Made by a program: the position numbers and the translations under genes. The notes under the pieces are model-generated. The model was given only the letters and a program-made list of their open reading frames with translations, was not told the origin of the DNA and made no database searches. A stretch of DNA of 64,000 nucleotides from Synechococcales cyanobacterium S06 (GTDB lineage: Bacteria; Cyanobacteriota; Cyanobacteriia; Cyanobacteriales; JAABRE01): positions 1-64,000 of the forward strand of contig JAABRE010000009.1 of the NCBI GenBank assembly GCA_011391125.1, given 5' to 3'. Shown one piece after another: positions 28,759-36,388 of this stretch. Each line of letters opens with the position of its first letter. Within the stretch, counting starts at the first letter, position 1.

Positions 28759-29052
28759 TTAATTTTCCTCATCTAAAACAAAAGAAACAAAAGTTGTTCC
28801 TTGAGGTAAAGAATAGGTAATAAATCTTTTCGAGATGGTGATACTTTCATGGGGATCGTTAATGTCACTTAAATCTAATGAACTAGGATCTTCCACAAGT
28901 TGCTCACCCATATAACACCATAAATCAACTCCTAAAATTGACTGTCCTTTTTGTTCAATTTTCCTCAGAAAATTAAGTGCATCCGAAGGAGTAAATAAAC
29001 GTTCTCCTGCTTTTATAATACCTAATTGTTGATATTGATCAACAATTTTCAT
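28759..29052 (-). CDS. Hypothetical small protein
   Basis: I do not recognise the family of this 97-residue protein. It is soluble and acidic, and ends with TTFVSFVLDEEN. A middle segment ILGVDLWCYMGEQLVEDPSS and the size recall immunity-protein-like or antitoxin-like small proteins, but this is only an impression. It is convergent with leuA and its upstream side is packed with miniature elements, so it belongs to an accessory zone. Confidence 0.55.
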   Translation of the reverse strand: MKIVDQYQQLGIIKAGERLFTPSDALNFLRKIEQKGQSILGVDLWCYMGEQLVEDPSSLDLSDINDPHESITISKRFITYSLPQGTTFVSFVLDEEN

Positions 29053-29069
29053 TTTGTATTCTTAATTTG

Positions 29070-29168
29070 TAGCACTTTCCGATTAAATGTGATAGACCCC
29101 TCACCCCCTACCCCCTCATCCCAATGGGAGAGGGGGAAAGAGAGGCAAAATGTCAAATGAAAATGCTA
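29070..29168. mobile_element. Family B miniature element, copy 1
   Basis: This roughly 99-bp element begins TAGCACTTTCCGATTA and ends AAAATGCTA, with a C-rich block CCCCTCACCCCC and a GAGAGGGGGAAAG block in the middle. A second copy with the same ends lies at 57066-57167. Short inverted ends and absence of coding capacity suggest a MITE. Confidence 0.7.
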
Positions 29169-29179
29169 TCTAGTTGATA

Positions 29180-29303
29180 TAGTGATTCCAATTAAGATTA
29201 AAACAGTTGAAAAATAGGTTCGTAGTTGCGCTTTAGCGCTTCTTAGGACTAAAGTCCAACAAGAAACTAAAAACTTTTGTTTAATTTTTATTTGGAATTA
29301 CTA
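29180..29303 (+). mobile_element. Family A miniature inverted-repeat element, copy 4
   Basis: This 124-bp element with ends TAGTGATTCC and GGAATTACTA is flanked by TA. It lies 11 bases after the family B element in the gene-poor zone upstream of the 97-residue gene. Confidence 0.88.
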
Positions 29304-29364
29304 TAACTTAAATTTAACCGATCAAAGAGCTTGAAACTCATTTTTGCGAGTTCCATCGGGATTA

Positions 29365-29486
29365 TAGTAATTCCAATTAAGATTAGAACAGTTGAAAAAT
29401 AGGTTCGTTGTTGCGCTTTAGCGCTCCTTAAGCATATCGCTGACAACTATCAAATTAGATTGTTTAATTTTTATTTGGAATTACTA
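29365..29486 (+). mobile_element. Family A miniature inverted-repeat element, copy 5 (diverged)
   Basis: A 122-bp variant has the same ends and TA flanks, but its right half is replaced by a sequence around CTTAAGCATATCGCTGAC. The GGACTAAAGTCC palindrome is lost. It is probably older or recombinant. Confidence 0.8.
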
Positions 29487-29571
29487 TATGTCTTGTATCC
29501 TTTGTTGGCCGAGTTTGATCTGGATTTAAGTAAACTGTTTTGACTAATTCCTCTGTCCAACCTCTTTTTTT

Positions 29572-29719
29572 GGCGTTGCACCTATGCAAGATGATTTGAT
29601 ATTTATTTTCAATGTAGGGGTAGGGCTTGTCCCTACCCTATCAGCGTTTCGGGGGCAACCACGTAGGGGTCTTGTGCCTACCCTGCCCCTACAATTTCAT
29701 CTCAGAGTCATGCAACGCC
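29572..29719. mobile_element. Family G miniature element with GGCGTTGCA ends
   Basis: Outer inverted ends GGCGTTGCA (29572-29580) and TGCAACGCC (29711-29719) enclose an inner inverted pair starting GTAGGGG (29614) and ending CCCCTAC (29692). The roughly 148-bp unit has no ORF. Only one copy is seen here, so mobility is inference. Confidence 0.6.
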
Positions 29720-29968
29720 CTTTTTTTTAGTTGAACCTTAATTTTTTTACTAATTATTAAACTTTTCACAATAATTTTATCTAATTTATTTTAACTTAAT
29801 AATTACTTTTTTCAGCTAGACAATGAAATCTCATTAAAATCAGCTTCTTTACCTTCTTATTTACCTTTTTTACTATAATGGATAATTAGATAAATTTTCC
29901 TACTTAATGATTGAATTTTCTTAAATAGCCCACCCTAAAAACTAAATTGTAGAAATAGGAGTCATAAT

Positions 29969-30262
29969 ATGTTAGAAGTTAAAGAAACTAATTGGCCGAC
30001 TGAAACTTTAGAACATCGTTTTAACAGGTTAATTACTCAAGAATTTAGACGTAATGAACCTTATCCAGAGTTATTAAATATTCAGGAAATGACTGATTTA
30101 ATTAAGGGTTTATTTGCGAATTTTCCCCTAGAAAATATTTCTGATGATGATCTTAGTCATCGTATTGACGGTATTTTAGCAAATCATTGTCTCTCTAAAT
30201 TATTGAGTGATTTTACTCCTGAACAAATGACGGAGTTTGAAAATGCAGTTATGGGGAAATAA
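29969..30262 (+). CDS. Hypothetical protein, probable antitoxin partner of the PIN gene
   Basis: This 97-residue acidic protein is preceded by AGGAG at a good distance. I do not recognise a DNA-binding antitoxin family in it; it is mostly helical with LSHRIDGILANHCLSKLL in the middle. It ends two bases before the ATG of a PIN-domain gene, the arrangement of toxin-antitoxin operons, so an antitoxin role is inferred from context. Since the toxin gene is broken, it may now be an orphan. Confidence 0.55.
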   Translation: MLEVKETNWPTETLEHRFNRLITQEFRRNEPYPELLNIQEMTDLIKGLFANFPLENISDDDLSHRIDGILANHCLSKLLSDFTPEQMTEFENAVMGK

Positions 30263-30264
30263 TT

Positions 30265-30781
30265 ATGGAAGGTTATTTATTAGATACCAATAGACTTCTT
30301 GCAGAAGTCAGGTAATAGGTAATAGGTAATAGGTAATAGGTAAAGAAATTGACGCTTATGAGAGGAAAATTGATTTTATTCTTAGTTTCGCAAGAGGTCT
30401 AATATTGTCACCGAATTTGTGAAGCAAAATCCTGAAATTCTGGCTAAAGCTGATTTATGCAAGCAACAAGAGCAACCTATTTATATTAGTGTCATGACCT
30501 ATTATGAAATTTATCGTGGTTTAATTGCTGTTAATGCTACTCGTAAATTACAAATCTTTGAAATGGTCATTAAAAAATACCAAATTTTACCTTTAGATGA
30601 GATTAATTTGTTACAAATTGCGGGTAATATTTATGCTGATTTGAAACGACGAGGTAAAATAATTCAAGATGCTGATATTTTAATTGCTGCTACGGGAATT
30701 TATTATAATTTAATTGTCGTTTCTAATGATTCTGATCTCCACAGAATTAAGGGTTTAAATTCGGAAAATTGGTTATCTTAA
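30265..30781 (+). pseudogene. VapC-like PIN-domain toxin gene, disrupted by insertion
   Basis: The gene starts MEGYLLDTN, typical of a PIN ribonuclease, then runs into a 109-bp inserted element and a stop. The rest (30404-30781) continues IVTEFVKQNPEILAKADL and holds later PIN features: VMTYYEIYRGL, IIQDADILIAATG and VVSNDSDLHRI. Deleting the element plus one AAT copy (112 bp) rejoins DTN to IVTEF in frame and gives a normal 134-residue protein. The insertion length is not a multiple of three, so the toxin must be inactive. PIN toxins of this type cleave tRNA or rRNA. Confidence 0.88.
30292..30400. mobile_element. Family C miniature element inside the PIN gene
   Basis: This 109-bp element has ends AGACTTCTTGC and GCAAGAGGTCT (one mismatch as inverted repeats) and is flanked by a direct AAT duplication (30289-30291 and 30401-30403). 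Its interior holds four AGGTAAT heptamers, and its left end a GACTTCT-tgc-AGAAGTC hairpin. It has no coding capacity. Confidence 0.85.
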
Positions 30782-30880
30782 ATAATTTGCTGAAAAATAT
30801 TTCTATCATTCAAAATGGGATCAAATTTTACCAATATTAACCTTTCTGAAAAAGGGCGATCGCCTTGGCTATTTTATTAA

Positions 30881-33523
30881 TTATTCCCATTCTTTTTGCC
30901 AACCTTGACAGGAATTTTCGTCACAATTAGGGGTAATTAAGATCGCGGTATTTTGAAGGCGATCGCTTCCTTGAAATGTAATTTCACCAGACATTCCGTC
31001 AAATTTATTGTTAGGATTAACTAAGTATTTTTGTAGTTTGGAACTGCTTAATGGTGGTTTTATTTGCGATAAAGCATCAAGCAATACTTTTGTGGAATCA
31101 TAATCGATAACTTGTCGGACTATTTCTTCATTTAATAAATTGTTACCCCAAAATTTCTTTAACTCATTTATTTGTTTTCTCTGATTTTGATTTATCTTTT
31201 CAGAATAATCTGACCAAGGGACAGAAATGACAATATTTTTAGCAATATTAGTATTTTCTGTATGAATTGATTCTTCATAAAGAGTCATAACGTTACCAGT
31301 TCCGATTAAAAATTTGCCGTTATTTTCTTTAATTATATCTTTAGTATTGCTAATTTCCAAGCTGGTGGCAGAATTATTAGTAAAAGCATCTGGACATAAA
31401 ATAAGTGCTATTTTTTCCTTTCTCTTTTTTAAGTTTTCAAGGATTGATTTTATGTCAATTTTTTCTTCCAAGTTATAGGTTTTTATAACAGAATGTTTTG
31501 ACCAATTTTTTTCAAATTCTTGTTTAAAAGAAAGGCTAAAAATTTTTTCTGAATAAAATATAACAACTTTTTGATAGCCTTTATTTTGTAAATATTGAGC
31601 TAAAAGTTGAGTTTGGTCTTTATTAGTAGAAACCACCCTAAAAAAGTAAGTTTGTTGACTGGTATCTGTTAAGGTTAATTTCTGATTATTTTTTAAAGTT
31701 ACTTCATTGGCGGTACTAGCAAATGACATTAATACTAATTGGGCCTTTTTATAAGTATCTTTGGTATTAATCGTAGCTCTTGAACTATAATGACCTATTA
31801 CTCCATAAAGTTTTCGTTTAACAAGTTCTTTAGCGATATACTGTGCTATTCCTTCGGTTTTGTTATCTCCGACATTGTTTTCATCATTAGCAACTAAAAT
31901 CAAAACTTGATTTTGGTTATTATTTTCGTTAAATTCTTTTTGTTTATATCCGATTCCTTTTAGGGTATGTTTACTGACTTGATCTGGACCGTCTTTTTGT
32001 TTTGTGATAGGAATAACGACGGCCAAAGGGATTACTTGATTTTGGTTAATTTTTCCGAGTTTAAGTTTTTGTAAAACTTGTGCATTATTTAAAAAGATCA
32101 ATGTTTCCCCATCTTTATTATTATCAAATGATGTTTGTAAAGACTTAATTGCTTGATCAAAATTTTTATTGGCAAATTCTTCTATTCCTTTTCTCTTATT
32201 TAGCTCTGTTGGTGGAGTTTTCATTAATGATTTTTCACCACAGGATAATAACCGATTTTCTGGTGTTAATTTACAGGTTTCAATTAATTGAATTGGTTTT
32301 CGATATGTATAAATTAAGAAAATAATTAAGAGTGTAATTATTAGTAATAAACTGAATCTAAGAGGTTTTTTGTACTTTTTAAAGAAGTTTTTAAGCTTAT
32401 TCAAAAAAGTAGGATTATCTGGCTTGTTTCCCTGTAACATTTCCCAAGTTAATATCGGTATAGCTGCATTTTTACATAACAAAGGTAGCCAACTTGCTAG
32501 GGGAAATTCATCTTCTAAACCCTGTAATCTTTCTCTTGCTTCCCGCAAAGCTAAAGGTAATGATTCTCTCTGAAAAGCATTAAGAAAATACCTGATAAAA
32601 TTAGCAGCTACCTCATTAGGGACTTTTTCTCTAAAAACAATAACTCGTGGTACTTTATATTGTAGCGCTGTTTTAGCTAAACCAATTCCATCACAAGAGT
32701 TAAAAATTAATAATTGTAAACCATTTTTAGTAGCTTCTCTTAACCCTTTTTCTAATAAATTAATGCTTATTCTTTCCTTTGGATTAATTTGTATAGTACC
32801 ACCTTTACCATGTCCGGCAAAAAAGATAACAGACCATCCTTTTTTATCCCATAATTTCTCATTAATATTCTTTAAATTTGTTTCATTTTTTGGTATAACA
32901 ACTAATTCTATAGATGATTCGTTTTCTAATTCTTTTAATACTTCTTTATGTTTTTCTAAATCAAGATCGTTTGTTTCACCAAAAATAGCTAAAATTCTTA
33001 TTTTATCTCTCTGATAATTTCTGATCAAAGGATGAATGAACTGTAAATTGCTCAAAATCAACTCAGCAGCTTCAAAAGTTTCAAAAAAATCCCATAAGTG
33101 TAAAGGTAAACGAGCTAATTGTTGATCATCGGTTTCAATTATCAATAAAATCTCATCATTCCTATTAAAATAAGTCAGGATTTGTCTATTAATTGACGCA
33201 AATTCTGGTGAATGTAACCAGGTGTTAATTGTCTCTTTTAATGTCTCACAAAGAGTATCAAAATCTGTTAACGAGATATTGGTAAATCCTGTAGGATCAA
33301 TAGTTATTTCAAGTGATGGTTGTCGAGTTATTTGCAATAAACTTTCATAGAATATTTGCCATTCTTTATAAACATTAAATACTGTGTTTGCTGATGGTAA
33401 TTTTCCTATCACTTGTGCTGGTGGTTGATGAAGTTTTTGTAAACGAGCCGTTACGTCATAAGTAATATCACCATTTAGTGAATTTTGGACAAAGGAAAGA
33501 ACAGCAGAACAATTCATGGGCAA
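30881..33523 (-). CDS. CHAT-protease domain fused to a periplasmic ligand-binding receptor domain
   Basis: This 880-residue protein has an N-terminal CHAT (caspase-like) peptidase region (about 100-350) with catalytic His238 in FFAGHG and Cys277 in FNSCDG. A single membrane segment (about 389-405) follows a basic KKYKK stretch, which places the N-terminus in the cytoplasm. The C-terminal part (about 490-880) looks like a type 1 periplasmic-binding (Leu/Ile/Val receptor) fold, with IPLAVVIPI, GVIGHYSS, KKAQLVLMSFASTANE and DGMSGEITFQGSDR. The architecture suggests that an external ligand controls an internal protease. It is the last gene of a likely operon with the DUF1822 and sigma-like genes. 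Ligand and protease target are unknown. Confidence 0.8.
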   Translation of the reverse strand: MPMNCSAVLSFVQNSLNGDITYDVTARLQKLHQPPAQVIGKLPSANTVFNVYKEWQIFYESLLQITRQPSLEITIDPTGFTNISLTDFDTLCETLKETINTWLHSPEFASINRQILTYFNRNDEILLIIETDDQQLARLPLHLWDFFETFEAAELILSNLQFIHPLIRNYQRDKIRILAIFGETNDLDLEKHKEVLKELENESSIELVVIPKNETNLKNINEKLWDKKGWSVIFFAGHGKGGTIQINPKERISINLLEKGLREATKNGLQLLIFNSCDGIGLAKTALQYKVPRVIVFREKVPNEVAANFIRYFLNAFQRESLPLALREARERLQGLEDEFPLASWLPLLCKNAAIPILTWEMLQGNKPDNPTFLNKLKNFFKKYKKPLRFSLLLIITLLIIFLIYTYRKPIQLIETCKLTPENRLLSCGEKSLMKTPPTELNKRKGIEEFANKNFDQAIKSLQTSFDNNKDGETLIFLNNAQVLQKLKLGKINQNQVIPLAVVIPITKQKDGPDQVSKHTLKGIGYKQKEFNENNNQNQVLILVANDENNVGDNKTEGIAQYIAKELVKRKLYGVIGHYSSRATINTKDTYKKAQLVLMSFASTANEVTLKNNQKLTLTDTSQQTYFFRVVSTNKDQTQLLAQYLQNKGYQKVVIFYSEKIFSLSFKQEFEKNWSKHSVIKTYNLEEKIDIKSILENLKKRKEKIALILCPDAFTNNSATSLEISNTKDIIKENNGKFLIGTGNVMTLYEESIHTENTNIAKNIVISVPWSDYSEKINQNQRKQINELKKFWGNNLLNEEIVRQVIDYDSTKVLLDALSQIKPPLSSSKLQKYLVNPNNKFDGMSGEITFQGSDRLQNTAILITPNCDENSCQGWQKEWE

Positions 33524-33582
33524 TAACGTTAAATATAGGGATGATTCCTAAATTTAACGTATATTGAACCTATTTCGACTGT

Positions 33583-34785
33583 TTAGATACAAAACTTTTC
33601 ACTAATAGTTACTCCTTCTAGGCTAATTTCAATCTTAAATTCATCTCCATTGTCACAGGAAAACTGACGCAATTGAATATAATTATTATGGAATCTTGAA
33701 GTCACTGTTTGTAATTTTTCTCCTGAAATTAAACACAAACTTACACTTAAATTATTCGGTAAATAAATGTTATTACCAAATGGATGAACTTGCAATGAAA
33801 TATTATATCTTCCTTTACTATCAGTAAGTATTATTAATAGTAAAACAACGGATTTTTCACCTATTTCTAGTTGTAAATTAAGTAACTTAGCGCGACTAAT
33901 TGGATTATTAATAGTTGCCGTTGACATTATTGGCTCTCTTGGCAAATAATCACTTCTTAATAACCACCCTAATTCGATCGCTTGATCTAGCTTGTTTTCT
34001 AGCCAGTCTCTTAGATTAGTTCGCTTTGAAGCTAACTGATAATTAACTCTTTGGTGATATAATTTGGTTAACCATTTTTCATTATTTAATAAGGCAGCCC
34101 ACTGAGAAAAATTAACATCTAAACGGGGAGAATAACGGGAAACTTCACTTAATTGTGTGATTAATTTTTGGGCGGTTTCTGTTGATAACTCTGGTAAAGA
34201 TTGCAGTTCTCCCTTTTCTTCACACAATTCCAGAGCCGAGTAAAGTAAATCAAGATCGTAAATGATGTTATCGACACTAACAAAATATTCTCGAAAAGTC
34301 GGGTCAAAATCCGCCGTTTTTTTCACCGTTTCTCGCGAAACAAATCCCCAAATATGCAGATATTTTTCCTCTGATTCTAACTCTAATTGTACGGGTAAAT
34401 AGTAATCTCCTGCCCAATTGGGAATATCAACCCATTCTTGGGGAATGGTAAATTCTTCGGTGTCGATCGCCTCACTAGGGATTAAAATTAAACGTTTAGA
34501 ATTCCCATTTTCTGAGAAATTAATCGTAATTGAACTGCCATTCACAAATTCCCAAGTTTCAGGCTTAGTAGCACATAAGTTGACATTTGTCAAGCCTAAC
34601 TTTTGTTCAATCCAGGGAACAAAAACAGAGGTAACTAAACTATTAAGATAGCAATTATGTTTACCTGTTTGATTAGAGTAATTTTTAGTAGCTAATTGGG
34701 CATTTGTCAAGTCAGAATCGCTAATTTTAAGCCAAATATGTTCAGAATCAAGATTAGTTAAAGTTTCAAAAGATCGGGTATTCAT
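33583..34785 (-). CDS. DUF1822 family protein
   Basis: This 400-residue protein resembles cyanobacterial DUF1822 proteins, with HNCYLNSLVTSVFVPWIEQ near the N-terminus, TWEFVNGSSITI and the beta-rich VDIPNWAGDYYLPVQLELES. The C-terminal 110 residues look like a beta-sandwich (LNLQLEIGEKSVVLLLIILT onward). The function is unknown. It lies 59 bases upstream of the CHAT-receptor gene on the same strand, so the two are probably co-transcribed. A repeat tract of TTATCAG lies just upstream. Confidence 0.75.
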   Translation of the reverse strand: MNTRSFETLTNLDSEHIWLKISDSDLTNAQLATKNYSNQTGKHNCYLNSLVTSVFVPWIEQKLGLTNVNLCATKPETWEFVNGSSITINFSENGNSKRLILIPSEAIDTEEFTIPQEWVDIPNWAGDYYLPVQLELESEEKYLHIWGFVSRETVKKTADFDPTFREYFVSVDNIIYDLDLLYSALELCEEKGELQSLPELSTETAQKLITQLSEVSRYSPRLDVNFSQWAALLNNEKWLTKLYHQRVNYQLASKRTNLRDWLENKLDQAIELGWLLRSDYLPREPIMSTATINNPISRAKLLNLQLEIGEKSVVLLLIILTDSKGRYNISLQVHPFGNNIYLPNNLSVSLCLISGEKLQTVTSRFHNNYIQLRQFSCDNGDEFKIEISLEGVTISEKFCI

Positions 34786-34861
34786 GGAAAAATTGCTCCT
34801 AGTTTATTGATAATATTAAATTGCGATGTTCTTTGCTGTTTTATGCGTAAAAAAGGTCATT

Positions 34862-34894
34862 TCAGTTATCAGTTATCAGTTATCAGTTATCAGT
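34862..34894. repeat. TTATCAG heptamer tract
   Basis: About four exact TTATCAG units lie in the 208-bp gap between the sigma-like gene and the DUF1822 gene. Confidence 0.75.
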
Positions 34895-34993
34895 TTTTCT
34901 CCGTCACCAAGCAGGAGGAAACCTAAAAAAGACTTATTCTTCTTATTTTTTACTTTTTAAAAAGGCTCGGATATCTTACACAGCTTTCCTTGG

Positions 34994-36238
34994 TCAAATT
35001 TTCTGATAAAACTGTAATATTTCCCTGATTAATTCTCTTAATTTTGACCTAGCAATTTCTGTGAAACTTTCGAGGTGAAAATTATCTTGTATTTGTGTTG
35101 CAATATAATCGGTATTACTAATTTCTGAACTATGGTTGTTCAAAGTAAGTTGTTGGATTTTGCGATCGTAAAAATCCCTCATACTTTCCTTCAAATATTG
35201 CAATTGTTCAGAAGTGGGTTTAGGTTTAATTTTCTGAGAATTATGGGGGTGAAAAGAGTGGAAAATTTGTTGATAAATAAATGTTCCTAGACGAGAAACC
35301 GTTGATTGATTAATTCCCAATTCTTTTGCTGTTTTTATCTGCCCAAATTTTAAAGCAAAATTATAAAAGGCAATTTCTTTTTGTTTGGTTTCAAAATTAG
35401 TTAATATCTGATTAATAAACTGTGTTAACATTTGTATTTCTTCCAAATACGTATCATCTTCAACTACATTATTAGGACTAGGAATAACGTCTATTAAAGG
35501 AGATTCTTTTTTTTGCTGAAACCAAGATTGATCAAGGGAAATCAAGGGAGGATTATCCACTAATTCTCTAATTTTTTTCCCGACAAAATCGAGTATATCT
35601 TTAACATTTTCTCCTGTCAGGGGAGTCTTATTTTGGCTTAATTTATTAAACTCATTAGCAATTTCTTGAAAGTCATTATCTATCCATTTATTACAGGGTG
35701 AATTAACCTGACTAGATTTTTTTACACATCCACACAAAATAGAATACTGCTCAATTTCAAGGGAATTGCTGGCTACTTCTAACCATCGTTTCCGAGTTGA
35801 ACGGACTGCCACACCGCGATCAGTAATACTAAAATTTGGCATAAGATATTTCCTAATCTGCTTACGAAAGCAGTCTTTGATCATAAAATTAGAAGGAATT
35901 TTAAACTTATATTTTTCCTGTTCAAAAAACCGGCAATGTAAAAGATCATAAGTGAGATCAAACAAATAGGCTAATTCATATTTTATTAAATAACCAGAGA
36001 ATCGCTGGTATTCTTTTCTCACAACTATTACGCAACGATTCATTAAGTAACATTGCCAAACCCTGATTAATTGCTTATTTTTTGGGTTAATTATTAACTC
36101 TTTTAATAAATGGGAGTGTAAACGTGAGGAGTGAATTTCCTCACCCATATTGTCAATATAATTTCGTAAGCTTATTTCTTCTCGGTATCTGACGCAATTT
36201 CCTTCTATTCTAGGTCGGGTGTAAAATATTTGGATCAT
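34994..36238 (-). CDS. Sigma-70-like or HTH regulatory protein
   Basis: This 414-residue, Lys/Asn-rich protein has a helix-turn-helix near residues 300-330 (KTAKELGINQSTVSRL) after a long helical part, an arrangement recalling region 4 of sigma factors. Clear region 2 motifs are not seen, so sigma activity is uncertain. I think similar proteins accompany DUF1822 and CHAT genes in other cyanobacteria, but this is recollection, not tested. It heads the three-gene unit at 30.9-36.2 kb and may control it. Confidence 0.55.
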   Translation of the reverse strand: MIQIFYTRPRIEGNCVRYREEISLRNYIDNMGEEIHSSRLHSHLLKELIINPKNKQLIRVWQCYLMNRCVIVVRKEYQRFSGYLIKYELAYLFDLTYDLLHCRFFEQEKYKFKIPSNFMIKDCFRKQIRKYLMPNFSITDRGVAVRSTRKRWLEVASNSLEIEQYSILCGCVKKSSQVNSPCNKWIDNDFQEIANEFNKLSQNKTPLTGENVKDILDFVGKKIRELVDNPPLISLDQSWFQQKKESPLIDVIPSPNNVVEDDTYLEEIQMLTQFINQILTNFETKQKEIAFYNFALKFGQIKTAKELGINQSTVSRLGTFIYQQIFHSFHPHNSQKIKPKPTSEQLQYLKESMRDFYDRKIQQLTLNNHSSEISNTDYIATQIQDNFHLESFTEIARSKLRELIREILQFYQKI

Positions 36239-36315
36239 ATTTTTCCTGGTTTAATTGATGTTGTAATATTGCGATAACTGAGGCTAAATTATGCACAGAT
36301 TCTCCCAAAAAAGAT

Positions 36316-36346
36316 AAAAAGGACTTCCGAAATAACTCGAAAGTCC
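36316..36346 (-). terminator. Rho-independent terminator of the RTX gene
   Basis: On the minus strand GGACTTTCGA pairs with TCGGAAGTCC (one mismatch, six-base loop), followed by five T. It separates the RTX gene from the sigma-like gene. Confidence 0.8.
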
Positions 36347-36388
36347 CACAAAAAAAGGAGTAAATTTTAGGTCACGAATCTGAACCAA

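Noticed and set aside
30419-30781. Independent 120-residue PIN-like gene starting at GTG
   Set aside because: It lacks the essential first strand and Asp, which are found as MEGYLLDTN before the inserted element.
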